This document shows, in pieces, positions 8,852 through 17,722 of a DNA stretch of 64,000 nt. The notes beneath the pieces are model-generated. The model ran no database searches. It was not told the DNA's origin and saw only the letters and a program-made list of their open reading frames with translations. Made by a program: the position numbers and the translations under genes. Source of the DNA: Mucispirillum schaedleri (GTDB taxonomy: Bacteria > Chrysiogenota > Deferribacteres > Deferribacterales > Mucispirillaceae); the NCBI GenBank assembly GCA_949287985.1, contig CASEIN010000005.1, forward strand, positions 1 to 64,000, written 5' to 3'. Numbering within the stretch: the stretch's first letter is position 1; each line of letters opens with the position of its first letter.

Positions 8852-9563
8852 GCAAGTTCTTATAATGCTGCTTTAAATTACTATTTACTGATGTTATAAA
8901 CCTGTTAAGAGCATCTGTTATACCATTTTCATATGTATGGCCATAACCTTCTATTGTATAATCTTCAACTTCATTATCAGGGTAAAATATTTTAAATGTA
9001 AGGCTTGCTCCACTTCTTCTAAGGTCAAAAATATCAATAGTAACTCTAATATTATATTTAGGAAAAAATAATTTTATATCATTTTCTTTTACAGATTCAA
9101 CAGTTAAATCTTTATCTTTAGATGCATTTTCAAGTGTAACAAAAACAACAGCTAATGCTCGCTCATATAAACATTCCCTGCATTTATTTTCAAAATGCTC
9201 TAAGTTCATAAATGTGGAAAGGTCTGGGTCTTTTTGGCAAATTCTATTTATTTTTTCAAAATATTCTATGGCATATTCTTCAAAATTAGCATTAAAATAT
9301 GTTCTGCCTATAAGATAGAGCCACTCTAAATCATGCTCCCCTTGGTCTGCAATTTGTTTAAGTATTTTTATAGCTTTATAGTGGTATGTATTATCATCAT
9401 CATCACCTAAATCACTTAAATCGCTGTATGATGCAGCTAATACATAAAGTAAATGGTAGTTTTTTTCATTATCAGGCAGATTTTCCACTAAAGATACAAC
9501 AGCTTCATAATCGCCAGATTCATAAAGAGCATCAACCTTATCACATAATTCTTGATTATACAT
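8844..9563 (-). CDS. Short TPR paralogue of the downstream protein
   Basis: 239 residues, cytoplasmic by appearance. Residues 1-145 hold TPR-like repeats that line up with the start of the 534-residue neighbour (both open with a helix, then NNQHEEIIKLL versus SGDYEAVVSLV). Residues about 155-235 form a beta-rich module ending in a helix (IEGYGHTYENGITDALNRF), which resembles the middle part of the neighbour. It therefore looks like a shortened sister copy. It is first in a two-gene operon behind a good promoter at 9596-9624 and ends by overlapping the next gene by 8 bases. Function unknown. Confidence 0.75.
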   Translation of the reverse strand: MYNQELCDKVDALYESGDYEAVVSLVENLPDNEKNYHLLYVLAASYSDLSDLGDDDDNTYHYKAIKILKQIADQGEHDLEWLYLIGRTYFNANFEEYAIEYFEKINRICQKDPDLSTFMNLEHFENKCRECLYERALAVVFVTLENASKDKDLTVESVKENDIKLFFPKYNIRVTIDIFDLRRSGASLTFKIFYPDNEVEDYTIEGYGHTYENGITDALNRFITSVNSNLKQHYKNLHE

Positions 9564-9595
9564 TTTACAACCTTAAAATTTTTATATGATATAGA

Positions 9596-9624
9596 ATTAT
9601 AACTGTTATTATAAAAAAAGGCAA
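9596..9624 (-). promoter_or_regulatory. Promoter of the TPR gene pair
   Basis: On the minus strand TTGCCT (9619-9624), exactly 17 bases, then TATAAT (9596-9601). It is 33 bases from the start codon at 9563, with AAGG ahead of the ATG. Confidence 0.65.
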
Positions 9625-9700
9625 CTTAAGATTTTAAAAAATTGTAATAAAAGTAAATCATATTTAATTGCTGTGTAACATAATAATATTTAAAATATAA

Positions 9701-9730
9701 TTCTTGTTATATTATAAGTTATAGTATAAT
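9701..9730 (+). promoter_or_regulatory. Probable promoter of modE
   Basis: A perfect TATAAT at 9725-9730 is preceded by TTCTTG (9701-9706, 18-base spacer) or TTGTTA (9704-9709, 15-base spacer). The -10 is clear, the -35 is not. The modE ATG at 9755 has AGGTG at 9742-9746. Confidence 0.5.
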
Positions 9731-9754
9731 ATAGCCACATTAGGTGAAATAAGT

Positions 9755-10543
9755 ATGAAGCATAAAAACGATTTTAAAATTGACGGCAGGTTTTGGTTTA
9801 CTAATAACGGTAAATATTTTGCAGGCAGTGGAAGGGTAGAGCTTTTAAAAAATATAAAAGAAACAGGTTCTATTTCTAAAGCTGCAAAAGTAATGGGTAT
9901 GAGTTATAAAGCTGCATGGGATAGTGTTGATGTTATGAATAAAATAACAGGTCAGTCCCTTGTAAGCCGTGTAAGTGGTGGTAAAAATGGTGGTGGCAGC
10001 GTTTTAACTGATGCTGGTATTAAATTTATTGAGCAGTATGATAAATATGAAAAGCTTTTTGAAGAACTGTTGCTGCTTATAGATGAAAATAGTGATATTG
10101 ACCATATAAAAAATAATTTAAACTTAAAAACTTCTGCTGATAATTCCTTTGCTGCAACAGTTAAAAGTATTAGTGAAGGGGCAGTTTATTCAATGGTAGA
10201 ATTATCTGCTTCCTCATTTACTATTTATGCTTCTATTTCAAAAAGCAGCATAGAAAAAATGCAGCTACAAGTTAATGATAAGGTGGAAGCATTAATTAAA
10301 TCAAATGATTTAGTGCTAAGTATGGATACTCTAAATTTAAGCTGTAGAAATAAATTTGAAGGAACAGTAAGCGCTGTAAAAAAAGGTGCAGTAAACAGTG
10401 AAGTATATATTAATATAGAAGATAATCATAAATTATGTGTTATGGTAACAAATGACAGTGTATCATCATTAAATATTGATTATGGCAGCCATGTTTATGC
10501 ATACTGCAAAGCTTCCTCTGTTTTATTAGTAAAAAGAGTTTAA
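9755..10543 (+). CDS. modE: ModE-type molybdate-responsive transcription regulator
   Basis: 262 residues. Residues about 20-110 are the ModE winged-helix DNA-binding domain: LLKNIKETGSISKAAKVMG followed by SYKAAWDSVD and GGKNGGGS are diagnostic. Residues about 125-190 and 195-262 are two TOBE/Mop modules (NSFAATVKSISEGAV and NKFEGTVSAVKKGAV) that bind molybdate. In relatives ModE represses molybdate uptake genes and activates molybdoenzyme genes. No modABC genes are in this window. The next gene starts one base after the stop, so an outer-membrane protein is co-transcribed with it, an unusual partner. Confidence 0.9.
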   Translation: MKHKNDFKIDGRFWFTNNGKYFAGSGRVELLKNIKETGSISKAAKVMGMSYKAAWDSVDVMNKITGQSLVSRVSGGKNGGGSVLTDAGIKFIEQYDKYEKLFEELLLLIDENSDIDHIKNNLNLKTSADNSFAATVKSISEGAVYSMVELSASSFTIYASISKSSIEKMQLQVNDKVEALIKSNDLVLSMDTLNLSCRNKFEGTVSAVKKGAVNSEVYINIEDNHKLCVMVTNDSVSSLNIDYGSHVYAYCKASSVLLVKRV

Positions 10544-10544
10544 A

Positions 10545-11549
10545 ATGAAAAAGTTATTTTTTCTTATATTCATAATTTTTATCTATATAAATAATATATA
10601 TGCTGTTGAGATTACACCAACGCCTTATAAAAAACATAAGATTATTATTTTATCAGAAAATGATGCATATTTTAACCAATATAGTGATAAATATTATTCG
10701 GCAGGTCAAAGAATAGGTTACATTTCAAAAGAATTTGATTTTTCAAGTGATAATAACAGCAAAACAAAATGGCTTAAATATGTTTCATTATATCCTAAAA
10801 ATAATGTTACAAGTTTTAATATAGGTATAAACCAGGAAATATATACACCAGAAGATAAATCGTTAAATGTTAGTGCAGATGACCATCCTTATGCTGGCGG
10901 TCTTTATTTTACATTTGGAATAAACCAAAGGCGTGCAAACTCCCTTGAAAGAATAAATATTCAAATGGGAACAACAGGTAAATACTCATTTGCTCAAGAA
11001 GTGCAGGATTTTATACATTCTTCAGTTAATAAAGACCATAACAAAAAACTTCCATGGATAAACCAGGTGGGAGATGAATTTATTTTTAATTTTCTATACA
11101 GCTATACAGGAAGAATACCTATGGCAGAATCAAAAATCATAAGTATGCATATGCTGCCTACTGCTTCATTATCATTAGGCAACGGTTCTACATATTTTGA
11201 TTTTAATACCCGTTTATTAATAGGGTATAATTTAGCCACATCTTTTGGACCATTAAAAATGAATTACGGTGCTGATATGATAGGTGCTGTTAATGATGAT
11301 TTTTCAATTTATTTATATGGTGGGTTAGGTTACCGTTTTGTTGCAAGGAATATTTATATTCAAGGCAATACGTGGGAAGATAATTTCAGGCATAAAATAG
11401 AACCTTTTGTATATTATTTTGAAGGTGGTTTAGTTATATCTTATAAAGGTTTTGAAGCATCTTACGGTATAACCCATAAAAGCAAAGAATATACATTTCA
11501 ACCAAAAAGCCATACCTATGGGACAATATTATTAAGTTTTGCCATATAG
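10545..11549 (+). CDS. LpxR-like (DUF2219) outer-membrane lipid A deacylase family protein
   Basis: 334 residues with a signal peptide (hydrophobic to about residue 20, cleavage near IYA/VE). The mature part has the LpxR family layout: ENDAYF near the start, YYSAGQRIGY, DDHPYAGGLY, FIHSS, and W-x-x-Q-x-x-DE, then alternating beta strands ending in an aromatic-poor FAI. LpxR cleaves the 3'-acyloxyacyl group from lipid A at the outer membrane in a calcium-dependent reaction. Asn-Asp and His residues compatible with the LpxR site are present, but activity is inferred. Starts one base after modE and converges tail-to-tail with the antiporter gene. Confidence 0.75.
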   Translation: MKKLFFLIFIIFIYINNIYAVEITPTPYKKHKIIILSENDAYFNQYSDKYYSAGQRIGYISKEFDFSSDNNSKTKWLKYVSLYPKNNVTSFNIGINQEIYTPEDKSLNVSADDHPYAGGLYFTFGINQRRANSLERINIQMGTTGKYSFAQEVQDFIHSSVNKDHNKKLPWINQVGDEFIFNFLYSYTGRIPMAESKIISMHMLPTASLSLGNGSTYFDFNTRLLIGYNLATSFGPLKMNYGADMIGAVNDDFSIYLYGGLGYRFVARNIYIQGNTWEDNFRHKIEPFVYYFEGGLVISYKGFEASYGITHKSKEYTFQPKSHTYGTILLSFAI

Positions 11550-13154
11550 CTATGAATGGTGAATAATTAATAAATCACCTTTTTCAATAACTGTGCTACC
11601 CTTTGGAATAAGTATATTATCACCCCTTTGAATTACTAGAATTACCATATTTTCTTCTGTTTTAATATCTAATATTTTTTTGCCAATAAGCGAGCTTGAT
11701 GGTGTAACTTTTTCTTCTTTAATTTTAACACCTTCCATATCAGCACCAGATTTACCGCATAATATTACTTCATCGTTTTCTAATAACACCGTATTGCCAT
11801 TAGGTACAATTTTTTCACTGCCCCGTTTTATCATAGCTATTAGTGTATCAGGGGGCAGGATAATATTTTTTATCTGCACATTATTCCATTTATTGTCTTT
11901 TGTAATCTTAAATTGTAAAAACTCAACAGGGATACTTTCAGAATAATCAGTGAATGTTTTCATTACATCTTCACTGTTATCAATCATATTAAGTTTACGT
12001 GAAACAAAAGGTAAAAGAGAGCCTTGAAATAAAATAGAAAACAGCACTATTAAAAATACTATATTAAATATAGCATCATTACTTTGATTGTTACTTGTTA
12101 GCTGGTTTTGAGCCATTATAGCAAACACAATAGAGGCTGCTCCTCTTAAACCTGCAAATGATATAAGCAGCTGCTGATTGATTTTTGCTTTTAATGGGCT
12201 TAAAAGTAAAAATACAGCTGCAGGTCTTGCTATAAATGTTAAAAACAGTGCAATGAAAAGAGCATAAAGGGCATACTGAGAAAAAACAGAAGGGAATGAT
12301 AGCAGCCCAAGCAGGAAGAATAAAAGCATTTGCATTAAATCTGTTATACCGTCAAAGAAATATACAAGTGGTTTTTTATCCTGTATGTGAGTATTTCCAA
12401 GTATAATACCTACAATATATGCACTTAAAAAGCCGTTGCCGCCAAAATGAGCAGGTAAAGCATATGAAAGCAACGCAACAGCTACCATAAAAATCATTTT
12501 CATACCAGTTGATGAAAATATATAATATTTAAAAATTTTCACAGCTATATAAGCTAATATAAAGCCTGCAGCAAGCCCGTAAACAATTTGGGCAAAAATC
12601 ATATATATAAAAGAACCAGTACTAAAATCACCAGTAAGCAGTGTACAAAGGATAATTGTAAGCATATAGGCAGCAGGGTCGTTGCTTCCGCTTTCAAGCT
12701 CTAACATAGGTGCTGTACCATATTTTAAGTTTAATTTTTTTGAACGAAGTATGAAAAAAACAGAGGCAGCATCAGTAGAGCTTATAACCGCTCCCAGTAA
12801 AAAGCTTATTAATAAAGGCATATTTAATATATAATAGCAGAAAAGCCCCACAAAAGCTGCTGTTAATATAACTCCTAATGTGGAAAGCATAACTGATTTT
12901 CCAAGCACAGGACGAGCTGTTTTCCAATTTGTGCCAAAACCACCATAGAATATAATAAATAATAAAGCTATTGTAGCAATATTTTCCATAATTATGTTGT
13001 TTTCAAAAGGTATTTTGAAAAGACCGTCAGAGCCAAATACCATACCTAAAACTATAAATGCTAAAAGCATTGGCATACCAAGTTTATTTGATACTTTTGA
13101 AAGAAGAATACAGAGTATTAATACAGCCGATAATACAAGAAGCGGAAATATCAT
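11550..13154 (-). CDS. CPA1-type cation/proton antiporter with C-terminal TrkA-C domain
   Basis: 534 residues. About 12 membrane helices fill residues 1-390 with the Na+/H+ exchanger signatures SSTDAASVF and LESGSNDPAA, whose acidic residues drive exchange. Residues about 410-534 are soluble and end in a TrkA-C (RCK-C) type module (IGKKILDIKTEENMVILVIQRG). This arrangement is that of K+/H+ antiporters of the NhaP2/CvrA kind, which eject potassium. The open frame runs upstream to 13232, but that part lies inside the tRNA-Leu gene; the ATG at 13154 has AAAGGTG just upstream and begins with a membrane helix, so I start there. Confidence 0.88.
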   Translation of the reverse strand: MIFPLLVLSAVLILCILLSKVSNKLGMPMLLAFIVLGMVFGSDGLFKIPFENNIIMENIATIALLFIIFYGGFGTNWKTARPVLGKSVMLSTLGVILTAAFVGLFCYYILNMPLLISFLLGAVISSTDAASVFFILRSKKLNLKYGTAPMLELESGSNDPAAYMLTIILCTLLTGDFSTGSFIYMIFAQIVYGLAAGFILAYIAVKIFKYYIFSSTGMKMIFMVAVALLSYALPAHFGGNGFLSAYIVGIILGNTHIQDKKPLVYFFDGITDLMQMLLFFLLGLLSFPSVFSQYALYALFIALFLTFIARPAAVFLLLSPLKAKINQQLLISFAGLRGAASIVFAIMAQNQLTSNNQSNDAIFNIVFLIVLFSILFQGSLLPFVSRKLNMIDNSEDVMKTFTDYSESIPVEFLQFKITKDNKWNNVQIKNIILPPDTLIAMIKRGSEKIVPNGNTVLLENDEVILCGKSGADMEGVKIKEEKVTPSSSLIGKKILDIKTEENMVILVIQRGDNILIPKGSTVIEKGDLLIIHHS

Positions 13155-13189
13155 AAAACACCTTTTATATGGAAACAATAGAATAAAAA

Positions 13190-13272
13190 TGCCGAAGGCG
13201 GGACTTGAACCCGCACGAGGAAGCCCCACCACCCCCTCAAGATGGCGTGTCTACCAATTCCACCACTTCGGC
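13190..13272 (-). tRNA. tRNA-Leu (anticodon GAG)
   Basis: 83 bases on the minus strand fold as a class II tRNA: acceptor GCCGAAG/CTTCGGC, D-arm with TGGTAGACAC, anticodon stem CCATC/GGTGG with loop TTGAGGG (anticodon GAG, reading CUU/CUC), a long variable arm and T-arm GCGGG-TTCAAGT-CCCGC. The discriminator base is A; CCA is not encoded and the gene is followed by five T. The antiporter gene begins about 35 bases downstream. Confidence 0.95.
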
Positions 13273-13284
13273 GTTAGAGATATA

Positions 13285-13313
13285 CTTATATATTATAAAA
13301 CAATATTTGTCAA
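13285..13313 (-). promoter_or_regulatory. Consensus promoter of tRNA-Leu
   Basis: Minus strand TTGACA (13308-13313), 17-base spacer, TATAAG (13285-13290). This predicts a start a few bases ahead of the tRNA 5' end at 13272. Read-through would also transcribe the antiporter gene. Confidence 0.75.
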
Positions 13314-13407
13314 TAATTTATATTTCTTATTTTACAAAATTTTTTTAAATAATAAAAAATATTGTGGTTTCAATAAGTTATAGCTAGTTAAAAGCACTTA
13401 TAATATA

Positions 13408-14634
13408 TTATGCGTGGTAAGTTTCATTAACAGTGCTGTTTTTCTTATATATTCCTTGCAGCATTAATGCTAAAGCACCGTCGCCTGTAACATTGCAGGC
13501 TGTACCAAAGCTGTCCTGTAATGCAAAAATAGCCATTAAAAGCCCAAATGCTGTATTATCTAAGCCTAATACAGAGTACACAATACCAACTGATGCAGCA
13601 ACTGTACCGCCGGGAACTCCCGGAGCACCAACTGCAAATATACCTAAAAGTACAATAAATACAAGCATAGTTGAAAGTGGTGGAAGTTCACCTAAAAGGA
13701 TATAGCTTATACCCATTACAAAAAATGTTTCAGTAAGTACAGAGCCACAAAGGTGAATATTTGCACCAAGTGGTATGGCAAAATCTACAATATCTCTATC
13801 TAACGCATCAGATTTTCTAGCACATTTTAAAGCTACAGGCAGTGTGGCAGCACTACTCATTGTGCCAACTGCTGTTAAATATGCAGGAGCATAATGTTTA
13901 AATACTCTTGCAGGGTTTTTCTTAGAGATTAATGCTCCAAGAGTATATAAAAATATAAGCCATATGAAATGACCAATTAAAACTATTACAACCATTTTAA
14001 TAAATATAGGAAACTGTACAGTTATTCTTTCTAAATAAGTAAGCTCTATAAATGTTGTGCATATAAAAAATGGCAGTAAAGGAATAACCAGTTTTGTAAC
14101 AATAAGCATTACCACTTTATTTATTTCATTGAATAACTTTTCTAATAATTCTGATTTTGAATATACAATTGCAACCCCAAATGTAATAGAGAAAAAAAGT
14201 GCAGAAAGAACAGGAAACATAGCAGGAATATCAAGCTTAAATATAAGTTCTGGCAACTCTTTATCAGTAATATTTTTAGCAATATCAAGGTGTGGGATAA
14301 TCAAATAGCCTGCAACCATAGCAAATGCTGCTGCTAATACTGATGATAAATAAGCCATTAAAAGCATTGTGCCAAGCATTTTATTTGTATTATTTTTCAT
14401 ACCAGTAATTGCAGGAGTTACAAAGCCTATAATTATTAATGGTACCATAAATAATATTATCTGCCCTAAAATATATTTAACAGATAAAACTATATTTATT
14501 AATACATCCTGAGTACTTAATCCTCCTGACTCTGAAGTACTGCTTGTTTTATTTATTAGTAAACCTATTACAATACCTAAAATAACTGCAATAACAATCT
14601 TTACTAATAAATAATCTTTTTTAGCTTCTTTCAT
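13408..14634 (-). CDS. Dicarboxylate/amino acid:cation symporter (DAACS family)
   Basis: 408 residues with about eight membrane helices and two re-entrant loops. Family signs are the polar loop SSAATLPVAL, the IPLGANIHLCGS helix and a late GAPGVPGG stretch followed by DSFGTACNVTGDGA, where substrate and sodium are held. Members move glutamate, aspartate, serine/threonine or C4-dicarboxylates with Na+ or H+; the residues visible do not settle which. An ATG at 14646 is in frame, but GGAG lies between it and the ATG at 14634, so I use the latter. It follows the large TPR gene by 16 bases on the same strand and may share its transcript. Confidence 0.88.
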   Translation of the reverse strand: MKEAKKDYLLVKIVIAVILGIVIGLLINKTSSTSESGGLSTQDVLINIVLSVKYILGQIILFMVPLIIIGFVTPAITGMKNNTNKMLGTMLLMAYLSSVLAAAFAMVAGYLIIPHLDIAKNITDKELPELIFKLDIPAMFPVLSALFFSITFGVAIVYSKSELLEKLFNEINKVVMLIVTKLVIPLLPFFICTTFIELTYLERITVQFPIFIKMVVIVLIGHFIWLIFLYTLGALISKKNPARVFKHYAPAYLTAVGTMSSAATLPVALKCARKSDALDRDIVDFAIPLGANIHLCGSVLTETFFVMGISYILLGELPPLSTMLVFIVLLGIFAVGAPGVPGGTVAASVGIVYSVLGLDNTAFGLLMAIFALQDSFGTACNVTGDGALALMLQGIYKKNSTVNETYHA

Positions 14635-14650
14635 AATATACTCCATTTCA

Positions 14651-16975
14651 CTACTTTAATTTTTGAGTAGTATCTTTCACATCAATATCTATATTAAACC
14701 ATTTAAGAATATACGTTAAATCCTGATATAGATTTTTTTCAATTAAATACATATAAGCAGGGTATTTATCAGAATATTCTTTTCTAATATCAGCTGCTTT
14801 TTCTATTATATTATCAATAAGTTTCTGTATATCTCCATATGTATACAGGTTAATTGTAATATTATCAATAAAATTTTCAAGCAATACTCTTATTTCATCA
14901 GCAACTGCAACAGGCAGCTGTTTTGTCTGGTATAATAAATTACATAGAGTATATTCTGTATCAAATAATTTTTGTGCTTCAAATAACCTGCAGTTACTGT
15001 AATGCACATATGCAAGTGTAATAAAAGCTAGTGCATTATCAAAAAAACTGTTGGTAAGGTTTTGCAAATAATCATCATCATCATGTTTTACATCTATTGT
15101 TTCTGCCTCATAAATAATATTTTTACATGCTGCAAATTCTTCCCATATTATATCTTTATACTTTTCATGTATAAAATTTGCATTTTCAGTAATATATTTT
15201 GAGTTTTCTATTTTATCTAAAATTTTAAAAAGATATTTACTGCCTGTAGGACGTATTATTTTAATATAAGCATCTATGCCTTTATTCATAATCAATTTTA
15301 TAGTAGAATCAAGCAGAATAATTTCACTAATCATAGAAGTATCAGTAAAATTATATACCTGTTTATTTTCTGTATTTTTTGCAAGGCTTTGTAGAAAAGC
15401 AGCCCATAAATCACCATAATCCATATCTTCATATGATAATCCTTTTGGAAAAAGTATTGGCATCATACTTTCAGCTATATCTGGAGCTAAAATATATAAA
15501 TTATGAAAGGCTGCTTTCATATTATCAAACATGGAAGTTCTGTGATATATATACGATAAAAGCTGGTAACATTCAGGCATATTGCGTTTTATTTTTACTG
15601 CATTATTTAATGTAAGCTGAGCAGTATAAGTATGCTGCAGCCTAAAATATGTATAGCCTGCTAAATATAAAAATTCTGGATTGTTTTTTCCATCATTTTC
15701 ATATTTTTTTATTATTTCCAGTGATTTATTAATAAAACCTTTCTGGTGGTATATTTCAATTACTTTAATGGCATTATCCAGTGTTAAGCCACTATATTTA
15801 ATATTATTTACAGCATATATAATACTGTCATAATTTTCATTTTTAATATTTTCTTTTATAAATTTATTAATATTTTTCTTATTAATTTTAGGCTTATATA
15901 TTTTTTTAAAATCAATTTCTAAAATACGCCTTGCATATATTCCTGTGCCATCAGTATAATTGTAGTTACTTGTTTTCGTGTTATGGTATGGGCTTAATGA
16001 AAAATTAGTCATTTTAGGACCGTTGAATGTTTTATAAAAGCCACCATCTCCACCTTTGTATATGTATTTATCGTCTGATACAATTTCTGGTTCATAAACA
16101 TTATTACATATAAATACACCAAATCCATTAGGTTTATTTTGTGCAATCTGGCTGTATAACACATCATCATTTATAAACAGGGTGGAAATACCTGATGAAG
16201 CAATATATTCCCATTGATTTATATTTGGAATATTATAGCCTTCTGAAATATAATCAAATAGTAATTCTTCATTATTTACTTCTTTATATTTGTATACAAG
16301 AAGCCCTTTATCATCAATTACAAATTTTTGGACTTTTTTATTATTGGATTTTACAGTAGATTTTTTTATAACAAAATTTTTGCCTGATTTTGCAATTTCT
16401 TGGTATATTTTAAAATATGTAGGGCTGTCTGCCACATCTGAAGATTTAATATTTCTAACAAATTCCCAGTCAACACTTTCACTTCTTCTTTCAACAAGCA
16501 TAGGTTTTATATCTACTTTTCTAATATATGAAGTATTATCATCAATAAGAGATAAAGTAAGCCTTGTAAGTGTTTTATCAATTAAATCATACTCTTTTTC
16601 AGTAGCATTATTTTTTATTTCTTCTAATGATGCATACCTTCCCCATTTAGTTACAGGGTTGCTTTCATCAAGAGATAAAAGTAAAAAGTCAAACATTGCT
16701 TCTTTAATATATTCAATTAAAGTAGTATCTTCCTTTTTACCAGAAATTGTTTTTTTCCAGCCTAAAGAAACACTTTTTGCTCCGGGAATAAAAACAAACT
16801 CTCTATTACTATCATCTGTAAAAACTGCAGTATAAAACTGTGTTTCATCACTTTTAAAGGAAGCAAATTCTTTTATATTAAAGCCGTAATGCAGGGCAAT
16901 ATTATTTAATAGTGTTTGTTTTTCTTCTATATTTAATGTATCGTATTTATTTTTATAAAGAAGTTTATTATCCAT
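14651..16975 (-). CDS. Large TPR protein with possible formylglycine-enzyme-like N-terminal region
   Basis: 774 residues, no signal peptide. An N-terminal half (about 55-360) has motifs that recall SUMF1-like proteins: FVFIPGAKSVSLGW, WEYIASSGISTLF and, near 300, YIYKGGDGG. I see no assured catalytic cysteines, so enzymatic activity is doubtful. Residues about 390-510 are TPR-like repeats (AGYTYFRLQHTYTAQLTLNNA), followed by a long helical C-terminus. It is larger than and not clearly homologous to the TPR pair at 7247-9563. A symporter gene follows 16 bases downstream. Function unknown; the fold statement for the N-terminus is tentative. Confidence 0.65.
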   Translation of the reverse strand: MDNKLLYKNKYDTLNIEEKQTLLNNIALHYGFNIKEFASFKSDETQFYTAVFTDDSNREFVFIPGAKSVSLGWKKTISGKKEDTTLIEYIKEAMFDFLLLSLDESNPVTKWGRYASLEEIKNNATEKEYDLIDKTLTRLTLSLIDDNTSYIRKVDIKPMLVERRSESVDWEFVRNIKSSDVADSPTYFKIYQEIAKSGKNFVIKKSTVKSNNKKVQKFVIDDKGLLVYKYKEVNNEELLFDYISEGYNIPNINQWEYIASSGISTLFINDDVLYSQIAQNKPNGFGVFICNNVYEPEIVSDDKYIYKGGDGGFYKTFNGPKMTNFSLSPYHNTKTSNYNYTDGTGIYARRILEIDFKKIYKPKINKKNINKFIKENIKNENYDSIIYAVNNIKYSGLTLDNAIKVIEIYHQKGFINKSLEIIKKYENDGKNNPEFLYLAGYTYFRLQHTYTAQLTLNNAVKIKRNMPECYQLLSYIYHRTSMFDNMKAAFHNLYILAPDIAESMMPILFPKGLSYEDMDYGDLWAAFLQSLAKNTENKQVYNFTDTSMISEIILLDSTIKLIMNKGIDAYIKIIRPTGSKYLFKILDKIENSKYITENANFIHEKYKDIIWEEFAACKNIIYEAETIDVKHDDDDYLQNLTNSFFDNALAFITLAYVHYSNCRLFEAQKLFDTEYTLCNLLYQTKQLPVAVADEIRVLLENFIDNITINLYTYGDIQKLIDNIIEKAADIRKEYSDKYPAYMYLIEKNLYQDLTYILKWFNIDIDVKDTTQKLK

Positions 16976-17063
16976 ACTAAATTAATAATTTTTAATATGT
17001 AATTTGTAAAGAAAAAAATAGAAAATAATAAAAATATTTTAATAAATATATTTATTAATAAAA

Positions 17064-17669
17064 TTATTCTTTTTCAATTTTACATACATCAGTAAAGCCT
17101 GCAACAGGTATTCCAAGCCCTCTAATTAACCTTGCCCAATAGTTTACTTGAGCAATTGTAGAAGCAATAATCACTATACCACGTTCAGAAAAATGATTAT
17201 GTAATTTATTAACTAGTTCTTCAGAAATAATTACAGGGGTAGAAGTAACACAATGGACATATTCTATTATTACTTTTTCCTGTTCTGAAAAAGAGTGGTA
17301 ATTATAATCATGGTTTTTAAGAGCATCTATTTCATCTCTTGTAAGCCCTGCTTCTTCATATTCAAAAGAGTTCATATCAATACAAAAAGGGCAGGCTGCC
17401 ATAATTGATACCTGCACTCTTATGATTTTTAAAAGGCGTTTATTAATTTCCTTATCATCATGGGCAACAAGGCTTTCTAAAATACCAGAAGAAAAAGCAG
17501 TTTTAGGATACCATGCTAAAATCTTTGGTATCATTAAATCTTTTTTTACTAATTTTTTTGAAATAAATGCACCAAGCCTAATAAAAAGGGGAAGTTTTTT
17601 AGGTGGTTGAACGTAAGCTTTATCATAGTCTTTAAAAAAATTATCCTTATTATTAAATGTAAATTTCAT
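17064..17669 (-). CDS. AhpD-like / carboxymuconolactone decarboxylase family protein
   Basis: 201 residues, all-helical by appearance. The core is AACPFCIDMNSF (residues about 95-107), a CxxC redox motif in the position used by AhpD-type alkylhydroperoxidases, followed by EEAGLTRDEIDAL and an EQEKVIIEY helix. AhpD proper has a histidine shortly after the second cysteine; here a serine occupies the comparable place, so peroxidase activity is uncertain. ATG follows a GAGGGAG ribosome site. It lies 53 bases beyond the GH57 branching enzyme and is separated from it by a 12-bp hairpin, so it is probably not part of the glycogen set in function. Confidence 0.75.
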   Translation of the reverse strand: MKFTFNNKDNFFKDYDKAYVQPPKKLPLFIRLGAFISKKLVKKDLMIPKILAWYPKTAFSSGILESLVAHDDKEINKRLLKIIRVQVSIMAACPFCIDMNSFEYEEAGLTRDEIDALKNHDYNYHSFSEQEKVIIEYVHCVTSTPVIISEELVNKLHNHFSERGIVIIASTIAQVNYWARLIRGLGIPVAGFTDVCKIEKE

Positions 17670-17693
17670 TACTCCCTCTAAATTTGAGCATTT

Positions 17694-17721
17694 TTTTTGG
17701 GAAGATTTCTCTTCCCAAAAA
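17694..17721 (-). terminator. 12-bp hairpin after the branching enzyme gene
   Basis: Arms TTTTTGGGAAGA (17694-17705) and TCTTCCCAAAAA (17710-17721) pair perfectly around a 4-base loop, directly after the stop codon at 17723. The T-rich side is in one arm and the A-rich side in the other, so it is not a textbook U-tract terminator for the minus strand. It may end transcription or protect the mRNA 3' end. Confidence 0.55.
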
Positions 17722-17722
17722 T

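Noticed and set aside
13155-13232. N-terminal extension of the antiporter frame into 13232
   Set aside because: It runs through the tRNA-Leu gene; the ATG at 13154 has a good ribosome site and starts with a membrane helix.
12994-13383. 129-residue plus-strand frame over the antiporter start and tRNA
   Set aside because: Antisense to two real features, no homology, low-complexity reading.
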